Shown here one piece after another: positions 28,088 to 36,807 of a DNA stretch of 64,000 nucleotides; position 1 is the stretch's first letter, and each line of letters starts with the position of its first letter. The notes under the pieces are model-generated. The model saw only the letters and a program-made list of their open reading frames with translations. It searched no databases and was not told the DNA's origin. This DNA comes from Planctomycetota bacterium (GTDB lineage: Bacteria; Planctomycetota; Planctomycetia; Pirellulales; Pirellulaceae). Both the position numbers and the translations under genes were made by a program. The stretch covers positions 1 through 64,000 of the forward strand of contig VGZC01000033.1 of the NCBI GenBank assembly GCA_016872725.1, read 5' to 3'.

Positions 28088-29752
28088 ATGAACAGCGGAT
28101 ATCGCAGCGTGATCCTTCGGCAGCTGCGGGATCAGCAGGTGAAATACGCTCCCCGCGAGAAGAAGCTCGATCAAGTCAATCGGGCCGAGCAGTTGCTGGG
28201 GGAGATCGACCCAAGTCGCACGTACTCGTACGAGTACCTGTGTTTTCGGATCACCGACTATCGGCCCGACGCGTCTCCGAATTTGACGGTTTCCGGGCGG
28301 GAAGCCCGGCATGATCTGCGTCTATTCGTCGAGGACGTTTCGGATGCGGCGAACGTGCGTGTCGAGGATCTGGCGGAGCCGGTGCACACGGTCGAGGATC
28401 TGGCGCGGATCTTCAATGTGTCGTCCAAGACGATCGCTCGGTGGCGCGAGCAGGGTCTGGTGAGCCGCCGGTTGATTTTTCAAGGCCGCAAGCGGGTCGG
28501 TTTTCTGCGGAGCAGCGTCGAGCGGTTCGTGGCTCAGAATCGCGAGCGGGTCAAGCGGGGCGAACGATTCAGCCAGTTGAGCGAAGACGAGCGGACGGCG
28601 ATCGTCGAGCGGGCCCGCAGGCTCGCCAAGTCGGGCGGCTGCCCGTCCGAAATCGCTCGCCGGATCGCCCGGCAGATGGGGCGGAGCGTCGAGACGGTTC
28701 GGTACACGCTCAAGCAATTCGACCAGAAGCACCCCGAGTCGGCCGTATTCCGAGGGCGGCGCGGCCCGTTGACCGCCGATTCGAAGCGCCGGATCTTCGA
28801 GCAGTATTTGGCGGGGGTCGGCGTCGACTTGTTGGCCAAACGGCATGCGCGTGCGACGGGGAGCATCTTCCGTGTGGTCTGGGAGATGCGGGCCAATCGC
28901 ATCATCGAATTGCCCCTGGACTACATGTACAACCCGTGCTTTGACGATCGGGCGATGGAATCCGAGATCCTTGCGCCGATGACCGATCCGTTGGCGGCCG
29001 CGCGCCGGTCGCGACCTCCCGCGGGGCTGCCTCCGTATTTGGCCGCGCTCTATGAGGTTCCCTTGCTGACTCGGGAACAGGAGTTCCACCTGTTCCGCAA
29101 GTTCAACTACCTGAAGTTCCGGGCGGCTCGGCTTCGCGCGGGCCTCGATCCGAAACGGGCGCGTCCCACGATCATGGACGAGATCGATCGGCTCTACGAC
29201 GAAGCGGTCCGCATCAAGAATACGATCGTGCAGGCCAATCTGCGCTTGGTGGTGTCGATCGCCAAGCGGCATGTATCGGTGTCGGACGATTTCTTCAGTC
29301 TCGTCAGCGACGGGAACATGTCGCTGATCCGCGCCGTCGAGAAATTCGACTTCGCTCGAGGAAACAAGTTCAGCACGTACGCGAGCTGGGCGATCATGAA
29401 GAACTTCGCCCGGTCGATTCCCGAGGAATACCGCCACAGGGACCGGTTCCGAAGCGGTCAGGACGACGTCTTCTTCGGCCGGCCCGACGATCGGGCGGAC
29501 CAGATGGCCATGGAAACGCGTCAGAAGCTCCGGGAGCAGCAGGTCGGCCGCATTCTCGCGTGCCTCGACGAGCGGGAACAGCGGATCATCATCAACCGGT
29601 TCGGCCTGGACCATGCGCGCGAACCGCGGACGCTCAGGGAAGTCGGCGACGAAATGGGCGTTACGAAGGAGCGAATCCGCCAAATCGAGGCGCGGGCACT
29701 CACCAAGCTCCGCATGGCGGCGCAGACCGAGCGGCTCGACGCGTCCGAGTAG
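28088..29752 (+). CDS. Sigma-70 family factor with N-terminal helix-turn-helix domains
   Basis: A 554-residue sigma factor. The C-terminal half has region 2 (TIVQANLRLVVSIAKRHV, LVSDGNMSLIRAVEKFD and KFSTYASWAIMKNFARSI) and region 4 (LDEREQRIIINRFGL and VTKERIRQIEARALTKL), close to RpoD. The N-terminal half has a MerR/HTH_17-like domain (EDLARIFNVSSKTIARWREQGLVSRR, about residues 105-135) and a second HTH-like part (CPSEIARRIARQMGRSVETV). Region 1.1 is absent. Factors with this layout occur in planctomycetes. I chose ATG 28088 with GAGG just upstream; a GTG at 28061 is also possible. The role of the HTH part may be promoter-specific DNA contact. Confidence 0.88.
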   Translation: MNSGYRSVILRQLRDQQVKYAPREKKLDQVNRAEQLLGEIDPSRTYSYEYLCFRITDYRPDASPNLTVSGREARHDLRLFVEDVSDAANVRVEDLAEPVHTVEDLARIFNVSSKTIARWREQGLVSRRLIFQGRKRVGFLRSSVERFVAQNRERVKRGERFSQLSEDERTAIVERARRLAKSGGCPSEIARRIARQMGRSVETVRYTLKQFDQKHPESAVFRGRRGPLTADSKRRIFEQYLAGVGVDLLAKRHARATGSIFRVVWEMRANRIIELPLDYMYNPCFDDRAMESEILAPMTDPLAAARRSRPPAGLPPYLAALYEVPLLTREQEFHLFRKFNYLKFRAARLRAGLDPKRARPTIMDEIDRLYDEAVRIKNTIVQANLRLVVSIAKRHVSVSDDFFSLVSDGNMSLIRAVEKFDFARGNKFSTYASWAIMKNFARSIPEEYRHRDRFRSGQDDVFFGRPDDRADQMAMETRQKLREQQVGRILACLDEREQRIIINRFGLDHAREPRTLREVGDEMGVTKERIRQIEARALTKLRMAAQTERLDASE

Positions 29753-29835
29753 GCCGTGGGGGCCCCAATGGGCGGGCCTGACTTCACCCTCCGGTGGGCC
29801 CATGCACGCTCGCCGGACGCGCCCGCGGATCTCGG

Positions 29836-29864
29836 TTGTCGTTCCCGCGAAAGGCGGGTATAAA
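29836..29864 (+). promoter_or_regulatory. Promoter of the CBS-korAB-CBS cluster
   Basis: TTGTCG at 29836-29841, a 17-base spacer and TATAAA at 29859-29864. The transcript would start near 29871, about 80 bases before the first CBS gene. Confidence 0.65.
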
Positions 29865-29952
29865 GGGGATCTGAGTCGCCACGACCTCTACGGTCCGTGT
29901 GGTTTGCCGGACCGGGTGCGACGGCCGTGGCCGGTGGCGGAGAAGGCCCGTG

Positions 29953-30417
29953 ATGGAATTGCGTCTCGATTTGGACGACGAGCTGGTTCAGCACGTCTAC
30001 TCCGCCGAATCGCTCCGCGTCGATGCCGGATGTTCGGTGCGCGACGTACTGCGTTTGATGAAGGAACGGGATCGCGGGTGCGCGCTGGTTTGCCGCGACG
30101 GCAAACTCGACGGAATCTTCACCGAACGCGACGCGCTCCGGTTGATGGCGACCGCCCAGGATCTCGACCAGTCGATCGAAGCCGTCATGGCGGCTTCTCC
30201 CGTTTCGGTCCGCCTTGGGGACACCGTCGCTCAGGCGATCCGCAAGATGTCCGAGGGCGGATATCGGCGGCTCCCCGTCGTGAATGACGACGGGGAACCG
30301 CTTGGAGTCCTCAAGGCGTCGGGCATTCTGCATTTCTTTGTCGAGCATCTCCGCAACGTCGTTTACACGTTACCACCTCAGCCGCATCAAGTGATGCAGG
30401 AGCGTGAAGGCGCTTGA
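29953..30417 (+). CDS. CBS-domain pair protein
   Basis: A 154-residue protein made of two CBS domains, which bind adenine nucleotides or related ligands. The repeats are seen in VRDVLRLMKERDRGCALVCRDG with GIFTERDALRLM, and in VAQAIRKMSEGGYRRLPVVN with GVLKASGILHFF. There is no enzyme domain, so it probably acts by binding a partner. GGAGAAGG lies eight bases before the ATG. It lies 188 bases upstream of korA behind a good promoter, and a second CBS protein follows korB. A regulatory role on KorAB is an inference from context. Confidence 0.88.
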   Translation: MELRLDLDDELVQHVYSAESLRVDAGCSVRDVLRLMKERDRGCALVCRDGKLDGIFTERDALRLMATAQDLDQSIEAVMAASPVSVRLGDTVAQAIRKMSEGGYRRLPVVNDDGEPLGVLKASGILHFFVEHLRNVVYTLPPQPHQVMQEREGA

Positions 30418-30605
30418 GCGAAAACGGGGTTCGGCCAGGATGTCGCCGCGCCTCGAATTCCCGAACCAGGGCATGATCCCACGCCGATCCCGCCTGTTGC
30501 GCCCTGGTCGGCCGCGTCGATTCAGTCCCGTCGCGGTCTCTCCGACTCCGCCCGGCTCGCCATCGTCCGACCCCGCGTCCAACTTCGAGGATTCAAGAGT
30601 TCACC

Positions 30606-32477
30606 ATGTCCGCTCCCACGACCGAATCGGCCCCGAGAACCCAGAAGCCCGTGGAGATCATCGAGTCCGCCACGGTGCGGCTTGCCGGCGACTCAGGCGA
30701 CGGAATGCAACTGATCGGAAGCCAGTTGACGAACACGTCGGCGCTTGCCGGCAACGACGTCGCGACGTTTCCGGACTATCCCGCCGAGATCCGCGCGCCG
30801 CGCGGAACGCGCGCCGGCGTGAGCGGATTCCAGGTTCAGTTCGCGTCCGAGGAGATCTTTACGCCCGGCGATCAGCTCGACGCGCTCGTCGTCATGAATC
30901 CCGCCGCACTGATCACTAACATCGGCGACCTGAAACGCGGTGGTGTCCTTGTCGTCAACAGCGACGCCTTCGAGGAGAAAGACCTTCGCACGGCCGATCT
31001 AAAGAGCAACCCGCTCGACGATCCGACTATTGTCGGTCAATTCCGGGTGGTTCGCGTGGCGATGACCGAATTGACGCGAAAATCGGTCGAGCCGACGGGC
31101 ATCTCGGTGAAGCTCGCCGACCGCTGCAAGAACTTCTTCGCCATGGGACTCGTGTTCTGGCTCTATGGCCGGGAACTCGATTCGACGGTCCGTTTCATCC
31201 GATCCAAATTCGGCGGAAAGCCGGAGATCGCGCAAGCGAATGAAATGGCGCTGAGGGCCGGATGGAACTACGGCGAAACGACCGAGGCGTTCATCAGTCA
31301 GTTCCAGGTCGATTCCGCCAAACTGATTCCCGGCACCTACACGACGCTGATGGGAAACCAGGCGCTCGCCTGGGGTCTGCTCGCCGCGTCCCGGCGCAGC
31401 GGCAAGGAGCTGTTTCTCGGCTCGTATCCGATCACGCCGGCGAGCGACATCCTGCACGAGCTGAGCCGTTTCAAGAATTTCGGCGTGCGCACGTTCCAAG
31501 CCGAGGACGAGATCGCCGCGATCGGCTCGGCGATCGGCGCCGCGTTCGGCGGGGCGATGGCGACGACGACGTCGAGCGGTCCCGGCATCGCGCTCAAGGG
31601 CGAGGCGATAGGGCTGGCCGTCATGCTCGAATTGCCGCTCATCGTCGTCAACGTGCAGCGAGGCGGTCCAAGCACGGGATTGCCGACCAAGACCGAACAG
31701 GCCGACCTGTTCCAAGCCGTGTTCGGCCGAAACGGCGAATGCCCGATGCCCGTGATCGCCTGCCGAAGCCCGGCCGACTGTTTCGACGCGGCCGTGGAAT
31801 CGTGGAGGATCGCGGCCGAGTTCATGACGCCGGTCATGCTCCTTTCGGACGGCTATGTCGCCAACGGCGCGGAACCGTGGCGGATCCCGAAAATCGACGA
31901 TTTGCCCCAAATCCCCATCACGCATCCGACCGAACCGAACGAAGGCGACCGGTTCCTGCCCTACCTGCGCGACGCCAAACTCGCTCGGCCCTGGGCACTC
32001 CCCGGAACGCCAGGCCTCCAGCACCGCATCGGAGGCCTTGAAAAGCAGGATCGCACGGGCGCGGTGAGCTACGATCCGGAAAACCACCAACGGATGATCG
32101 AGATCCGCGCCCGGAAGATCGCGAACATCGCGAACCACATTCCGTTGCAGGAAGTCCAAGGTCCGTCGAAGGGGCCTCTGCTCGTTCTGTCCTGGGGCGG
32201 TACCTACGGAGCGTGCGCGACGGCCGTGGCGCGGTGCCGCCGCGCGGGACGGGATGTCGCCCACGCCCATCTGCGGTACCTCAACCCGTTCCCAAGGAAC
32301 CTCGAGGAAATCCTGAAGGCATACGATCGAATTCTCATTCCGGAAATCAATGCGGGCCAGTTGCGATTCATGATCCGCGGTACGTACCTCGTCGACGCGG
32401 TCGGGTTCAGCAAGATGACCGGCAAACCGTTCACGATCGGCGAAGTGACGGACGCGATCCAAGGCCAACTCGCCTGA
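30606..32477 (+). CDS. korA: 2-oxoacid (2-oxoglutarate):ferredoxin oxidoreductase, fused gamma-alpha subunit
   Basis: A 623-residue subunit that with KorB oxidises a 2-oxoacid, probably 2-oxoglutarate, to its acyl-CoA and reduces ferredoxin. The N-terminal gamma domain has VRLAGDSGDGMQLIGSQLT. The alpha domain begins near GNQALAWGLL and includes YPITPASDILHEL, FQAEDEIAAIGSAIGAAFGG, TTTSSGPGIALKGEAIGLA and VNVQRGGPSTGLPTKTEQ. The last 100 residues form the alpha C-terminal domain. No separate ferredoxin subunit is seen, as is usual for the two-subunit KorAB type. KorB follows 121 bases downstream. The two flanking genes encode CBS proteins. Confidence 0.93.
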   Translation: MSAPTTESAPRTQKPVEIIESATVRLAGDSGDGMQLIGSQLTNTSALAGNDVATFPDYPAEIRAPRGTRAGVSGFQVQFASEEIFTPGDQLDALVVMNPAALITNIGDLKRGGVLVVNSDAFEEKDLRTADLKSNPLDDPTIVGQFRVVRVAMTELTRKSVEPTGISVKLADRCKNFFAMGLVFWLYGRELDSTVRFIRSKFGGKPEIAQANEMALRAGWNYGETTEAFISQFQVDSAKLIPGTYTTLMGNQALAWGLLAASRRSGKELFLGSYPITPASDILHELSRFKNFGVRTFQAEDEIAAIGSAIGAAFGGAMATTTSSGPGIALKGEAIGLAVMLELPLIVVNVQRGGPSTGLPTKTEQADLFQAVFGRNGECPMPVIACRSPADCFDAAVESWRIAAEFMTPVMLLSDGYVANGAEPWRIPKIDDLPQIPITHPTEPNEGDRFLPYLRDAKLARPWALPGTPGLQHRIGGLEKQDRTGAVSYDPENHQRMIEIRARKIANIANHIPLQEVQGPSKGPLLVLSWGGTYGACATAVARCRRAGRDVAHAHLRYLNPFPRNLEEILKAYDRILIPEINAGQLRFMIRGTYLVDAVGFSKMTGKPFTIGEVTDAIQGQLA

Positions 32478-32598
32478 CGATCCGCCCGCGCGGCCGCCGC
32501 GGATGAGCGGCGGCGCGAACGGCATGCGACGTGATCCCTCCGTTTTGTAGGCAATCCCGTTCAAGTCCCCAGTAAGCCCCGTTCGAGCGAACCGTGCA

Positions 32599-33615
32599 AT
32601 GACCAATCCCCTGCCTGTGTTGACCGCCAACGATTTCGCCAGTGATCAGGATGTCCGCTGGTGTCCCGGTTGCGGCGACTACTCGATTCTCGCCCAGATG
32701 AAGAAGATGCTTCCGCAGCTTGGACTGCCTCGCGAGCGGATCGTCTTCATTTCCGGGATCGGCTGTTCGAGCCGTTTTCCGTACTATCTGAATACGTACG
32801 GCATGCACAGCATCCACGGCCGCGCGCCGACGATCGCGACGGGGATCAAGTGCGTTCGCCCCGATCTGCGGGTATTCGTCATTACGGGAGACGGCGACGC
32901 GCTGAGCATCGGCGGCAACCATTTGATCCATGCGATCCGCCGCAACATCGATCTGAACATCGTCCTGTTCAACAACCGGATCTACGGGTTGACCAAGGGG
33001 CAGTATTCGCCGACTTCCGAAGTCGGCAAGGTCACCAAGAGCACGCCGATGGGCGTGATCGACAGCCCGATGAACCCGCTCTCGGTCGCCATCGGCTGTG
33101 AAGCGACGTTCGTCGCCCGGTCGATCGACGTCCACATCAAGCACCTTGGCGAAGTGCTTCGGCGGGCTGCCGAACATCGCGGCACTTCGTTTGTCGAGGT
33201 CTATCAAAACTGCAACGTGTTCAACGAAGGCGCATGGAACTACGCGAGCGATCGCGACACGAAGATCGAAACCACGCTTGAGCTCGAACACGGCAAGCCG
33301 TTGATCTTCGGCAAGAACCGCGACAAGGGCATTCGCCTCAACGGAACCGAACCCGAAGTCGTTCCGCTCGGCAACGGCGTCACCGAGGACGACCTGCTGT
33401 TCCATGACGAGAAGTCGAACGAGCCGACTCTGGCGTACCTGCTGAGCCGCATGCGGTATCCGGAATTCCCGGAGCCGATCGGCGTGCTGCGCGACATCCA
33501 GCGACCGACTTATGATTCGCTCCTGAACGATCAGATCGCGCAGGCTCGAACCGCCAAGGGCGACGGCGATCTCGAAGAACTTTTCCATTCCGGCGATACA
33601 TGGGTAGTGGCATGA
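32599..33615 (+). CDS. korB: 2-oxoacid (2-oxoglutarate):ferredoxin oxidoreductase, beta subunit
   Basis: A 338-residue subunit that binds thiamine diphosphate and one Fe-S cluster. VRWCPGCGDYSILAQMKK holds two cluster cysteines, GIGCSSRFPYYLNTYG a third, and NCNVFN a fourth. The thiamine-diphosphate motif is TGDGDALSIGGNHLIHAIRRN with NNRIYGLTKGQYSPTS. The GQ(Y/A)SPT pattern is typical of 2-oxoglutarate rather than pyruvate enzymes. Its stop overlaps the start of the second CBS gene (ATGA), so translation is coupled. Confidence 0.95.
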   Translation: MTNPLPVLTANDFASDQDVRWCPGCGDYSILAQMKKMLPQLGLPRERIVFISGIGCSSRFPYYLNTYGMHSIHGRAPTIATGIKCVRPDLRVFVITGDGDALSIGGNHLIHAIRRNIDLNIVLFNNRIYGLTKGQYSPTSEVGKVTKSTPMGVIDSPMNPLSVAIGCEATFVARSIDVHIKHLGEVLRRAAEHRGTSFVEVYQNCNVFNEGAWNYASDRDTKIETTLELEHGKPLIFGKNRDKGIRLNGTEPEVVPLGNGVTEDDLLFHDEKSNEPTLAYLLSRMRYPEFPEPIGVLRDIQRPTYDSLLNDQIAQARTAKGDGDLEELFHSGDTWVVA

Positions 33616-34130
33616 CGATCTGCCCGTACTGCGACCATCGGAACATCCCGGGCGCGGATGTCTGCGAACGGTGCGCCCACTCGTTGACGTCGTTCCATCC
33701 TCCGACTCCCACGACGGACGTGGAACGGAGCCTGCTGCGCGACCGCATTCGCGTGCTTGATCCGAGGAGTCCGATTGTGGTCGAGCCGTGCACGACCGTG
33801 CGGCACGTCTTGCGGACGATGGTGGACTACAAGATCGGATGTGTCCTCGTGGTCCGCGACTCGCAGTTGCTCGGCATTTTCAGCGAAAAGGACGCTCTGC
33901 GGAAACTCAATGACGCCGCGCGGGAACTCGGCGACCGACCGATCTCGGATTTCATGACGGCGCAGCCCGAAACGCTCGATCTCGACGCGAAGATCGCGTT
34001 CGCCGTCCAGCGGATGGACCTCGGCGGCTATCGTCACATTCCGATCGTCGACGAATCCCAACACGCGACGGGCGTGATTTCCGTCCGCGACATCCTTCGG
34101 TATCTCACCGAACGCATGACCGTCGCATAG
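33612..34130 (+). CDS. Zinc-ribbon plus CBS-domain pair protein
   Basis: A 172-residue protein. The N-terminus MTICPYCDHRNIPGADVCERC is a four-cysteine zinc ribbon, followed by two CBS domains: VRHVLRTMVDYKIGCVLVVRD with GIFSEKDALRKL, and IAFAVQRMDLGGYRHIPIVD with GVISVRDILRYL. The ATG at 33612 overlaps the korB stop by four bases; an in-frame ATG at 33600 is an alternative. It is similar in form to the CBS protein before korA, so the cluster is bracketed by related ligand-binding proteins. The ribbon may bind nucleic acid or a partner. Confidence 0.88.
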   Translation: MTICPYCDHRNIPGADVCERCAHSLTSFHPPTPTTDVERSLLRDRIRVLDPRSPIVVEPCTTVRHVLRTMVDYKIGCVLVVRDSQLLGIFSEKDALRKLNDAARELGDRPISDFMTAQPETLDLDAKIAFAVQRMDLGGYRHIPIVDESQHATGVISVRDILRYLTERMTVA

Positions 34131-34147
34131 CCCCGCGGGGCGCGTGG

Positions 34148-34199
34148 GGCAAGCTCCCGGCTTGCCGACCCGCGCGCGGCAAGGACCTCCCGGCTTGCC
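34148..34199. repeat. Two hairpin repeats between convergent genes
   Basis: GGCAAGC...GCTTGCC occurs at 34148-34166 and a related GGCAAG...CTTGCC at 34178-34199, both sharing CTCCCGGCTTGCCG. Each can fold into a hairpin. They lie between the convergent CBS and SDR genes and may end transcription from both sides; similar sequences are dispersed in planctomycete genomes. Confidence 0.6.
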
Positions 34200-34223
34200 G
34201 CGATCCATGCGGTTTCGTCGGTA

Positions 34224-34955
34224 CTACGCGTAGGCCGCGCACGTCGGCTTGATGATGACCTCGGGGACGTGGGCGCGAGGAGGAAGCCGGGCGATGGCGG
34301 CGACGAGCGTTCCGATGTCGTCGGGCTGGAGGATGGCCGCCCGGTGCGCGTCGGTGACGGGAGTCGGCCGATGGTCGAGGATCGGTGTGTTCGCCTCGCC
34401 CGGATAGATATTGGTGACTCGGATGCCATGTTGATTGTCCTCGTTCCCGACGCACGTTCCGAGCGCCGTCATCGCGAACTTGGAGGCGCAATACCCCACG
34501 CCTCCGAGCGCCATGGCCCGCTTGCCGGCGATCGACGAGACGTTGATGATCAGCCCATCCTTCATCGCGCGCATTTGGGGAAGCGCTTCGTACATGCAGT
34601 AATAGGCTCCCGAGGCGTTTACGGCGAGCAGTTCGTCCCACTGTTCGGGCCGCAATGCGGCCATGGTCCGGTTCGGAACATTGAATCCGGCGCAATTCAC
34701 GAGGATCGTGATTGGTCCGATCCGTTCGGTCGCCCACCCGAAGAGCCTCCGGACGCTCGACCGATCGGCGACGTCGACGGCGTGGAACTCGATCGGCGGA
34801 TCCCCCGTCCACCGGCTCGCCGCGTCGCGCAGCACATTCTCGCGCCGTCCGGCGATGGCGACGCGCGCTCCCGCCGCGGCCAGCTCGCGGGCGATGGACC
34901 ATCCAATGCCCGTTCCGCCGCCCGTCACCAACGCCGTCTTCCCTTGCAACGTCAT
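34224..34955 (-). CDS. Short-chain dehydrogenase/reductase
   Basis: A 243-residue NAD(P)-dependent oxidoreductase of the classical SDR type. The cofactor motif TGGGTGIG is at residues 12-19, the NCAG equivalent is LVNCAGFN, and the catalytic Ser-Tyr-Lys are seen in INVSSIAGKR and GYCASK. Length is typical. The ATG at 34955 follows GGAG by eight bases. The ending PEVIIKPTCAAYA is conserved in a planctomycete subgroup of unknown substrate. It is divergent from the DUF1080 gene. Confidence 0.9.
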   Translation of the reverse strand: MTLQGKTALVTGGGTGIGWSIARELAAAGARVAIAGRRENVLRDAASRWTGDPPIEFHAVDVADRSSVRRLFGWATERIGPITILVNCAGFNVPNRTMAALRPEQWDELLAVNASGAYYCMYEALPQMRAMKDGLIINVSSIAGKRAMALGGVGYCASKFAMTALGTCVGNEDNQHGIRVTNIYPGEANTPILDHRPTPVTDAHRAAILQPDDIGTLVAAIARLPPRAHVPEVIIKPTCAAYA

Positions 34956-35219
34956 CGCACGGCTCTCCGAAAAAAACGCCTTGACTCGCCGCCGCTCTCC
35001 GATCGATGGATGGTCGAATCCGCCGCCCACCCGCTCCCGTCAGAAGATACCGGGTTCGGCGACCGTTTGGCACCACCCTCGGCTCCGGACGGACGTCGTG
35101 AGGACAATCGGTTCGTCGGATTCGTGTGCTTCGCGCAATGCGTGGTCTATCTCGTACGCGCGCGGCCGCTCCGATATGATGCGACGTGTTCGCTTGGGGA
35201 AAGAGGAGGATCGACGATC

Positions 35220-35933
35220 ATGTGGGCCGTCCGATTCGCGGGCCACCGCGTGTCTTTCGCCGCGTCGATGCTGTCGGTCTTGGTCGGCCCGTTCGCGCAA
35301 GGCTCGTTGATTCGAATCGCGGCGGGTCGGGAAGACGGGAACCGATCCGGCGCGGAACGCGTGCTTTTCAACGGGCGCGATCTCGAAGGATGGCGAGTCC
35401 TCGACGCGCACTGTTTTGACGCCCATGGAGCGGTCGAGGTCGCGGACGGGCGCATCGTACTCGATGCGGGCCGTCCCGCGACGGGCATCGCGTGGACGGG
35501 CGACGTTCCTCGGGGCGCGTACGAGGTCGAATGCGAGGCCGCCCGATTGGAAGGAGACGATTTCTTTTGCGCGGTGACGTTCCCGGTCGGCCGCGAATTC
35601 TGCACGTTCATCGCCGGGGGATGGGGCGGCGGAACGACGGGCCTCTCGAATGTGGACGGCGCATCGGCGGTCGACAACGACACGACGGGATACGTCGATG
35701 TCCGCGGCGGGCAGTGGTACGCGATTCGGATTCGTGTCGACGACCTACGCGTGCGGGTCTGGATCGACGGGCGCCGCGTCGTGGATGTCGAACGAGCGGC
35801 CCATCGCTTCTCGGTATGGTGGGAACAGGAACCGGCTCGCCCGCTCGGCATCACGACGTGGCACACGAAGGCCGCCGTTCGCAAGGTCGTTCTTCGGACA
35901 TTGGATGCCGGGCCGCCCGCGTCTCGGGAGTGA
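35220..35933 (+). CDS. DUF1080-like (LamG-fold) exported protein
   Basis: A 237-residue protein with a signal peptide (about 1-28) and a concanavalin-like beta-sandwich of the DUF1080 group: VLFNGRDLEGWRV is the family's opening motif and WYAIRIRVDDLRVRVWIDG the closing one. Some DUF1080 members hydrolyse 3-keto-disaccharides, others may only bind sugars. AGGAGG lies eight bases before the ATG, and a TATGAT -10 box lies at 35175-35180. The PIG-L deacetylase follows seven bases later, so the two form an operon probably acting on glycans. Confidence 0.82.
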   Translation: MWAVRFAGHRVSFAASMLSVLVGPFAQGSLIRIAAGREDGNRSGAERVLFNGRDLEGWRVLDAHCFDAHGAVEVADGRIVLDAGRPATGIAWTGDVPRGAYEVECEAARLEGDDFFCAVTFPVGREFCTFIAGGWGGGTTGLSNVDGASAVDNDTTGYVDVRGGQWYAIRIRVDDLRVRVWIDGRRVVDVERAAHRFSVWWEQEPARPLGITTWHTKAAVRKVVLRTLDAGPPASRE

Positions 35934-35940
35934 GTTTGTC

Positions 35941-36807
35941 ATGGACCATGAACGGGCGCGGGTTCTCGTACTCGCGGCGCATCCGGACGACGCGGAATAC
36001 CACGCGGGCGGATTGCTCGCCGCGCATGCGAGCCGAGGCGCGGACGTACGGATCATCTCCGTCACCGACGGGTCGGCGGGCCACCATCGACGCCATCCTC
36101 GGGAATTGGCCGTATTGCGGCGCGACGAGGCGCGTGAGGCGGGTCGCGTGCTCGGAGCGGAATACGTCACTTGGGATTTCCCGGACGCGGCCCTGTTTCC
36201 GACGCTGGAACTGCGCCGGCGCATGATCCGCGAGATGCGAGCGTTCCGACCCGACCTGATCCTCACGCACCGTACGTGCGACTATCATCCCGACCACCGG
36301 GCGGTCGGCCAGTCCGTTCAAGACGCTTCGTACCTGGTCACCGTGCCGCTCGTCGCGCCCGACGCGCCGCATGTCGACACGGCGCCCGTCGTCGCCCATA
36401 TGTGCGACCTCTTCACGCGTCCGTACCCGTTCCGACCGCGCGTCGTGTTCGATGTCGAGCCGTGCCTGGACGTGATCGTGCGGATGCTCGCCTGCCATCG
36501 CAGCCAGGTCTTCGAGTTCCTGCCGTACAACCAGGGAAACGAGCGAGTCCCCGAATCCGAGGACGACCGGATCGCATGGCTCGCGGCCTGGTATCGGCGC
36601 ATGATCCGTCCAAGGGCCGACCATTTCCGCGCGGCGCTTGTGGCTCGGTATGGCGAGGCGGGGAACCGCGTCGAGCATATCGAGGCGTACGAGATCAGTG
36701 AATACGCGGCGCCTCTCGCGGACGACGAGCTTGACCGGCTCTTTCCCGACCCGGCGTCGTCGCCCGGGGGTGTTCCCCGGATCCGGGTCGAAAAGGGCCC
36801 GCAATGA
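35941..36807 (+). CDS. PIG-L/LmbE family zinc deacetylase
   Basis: A 288-residue hydrolase of the LmbE-like family, which removes acetyl groups from N-acetylglucosamine-type substrates. The metal motif AAHPDDAEYHAGG is near residue 12, the second part is THRTCDYHPDHRAV, and LACHRSQVFE follows. All expected metal ligands (His, Asp-Asp, His) are present. No signal peptide, so it is cytoplasmic. GGAG lies shortly before the ATG. Its stop TGA is directly followed by the reversed stop of the next gene (TGATCA), so the two convergent genes have no gap. Confidence 0.9.
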   Translation: MDHERARVLVLAAHPDDAEYHAGGLLAAHASRGADVRIISVTDGSAGHHRRHPRELAVLRRDEAREAGRVLGAEYVTWDFPDAALFPTLELRRRMIREMRAFRPDLILTHRTCDYHPDHRAVGQSVQDASYLVTVPLVAPDAPHVDTAPVVAHMCDLFTRPYPFRPRVVFDVEPCLDVIVRMLACHRSQVFEFLPYNQGNERVPESEDDRIAWLAAWYRRMIRPRADHFRAALVARYGEAGNRVEHIEAYEISEYAAPLADDELDRLFPDPASSPGGVPRIRVEKGPQ

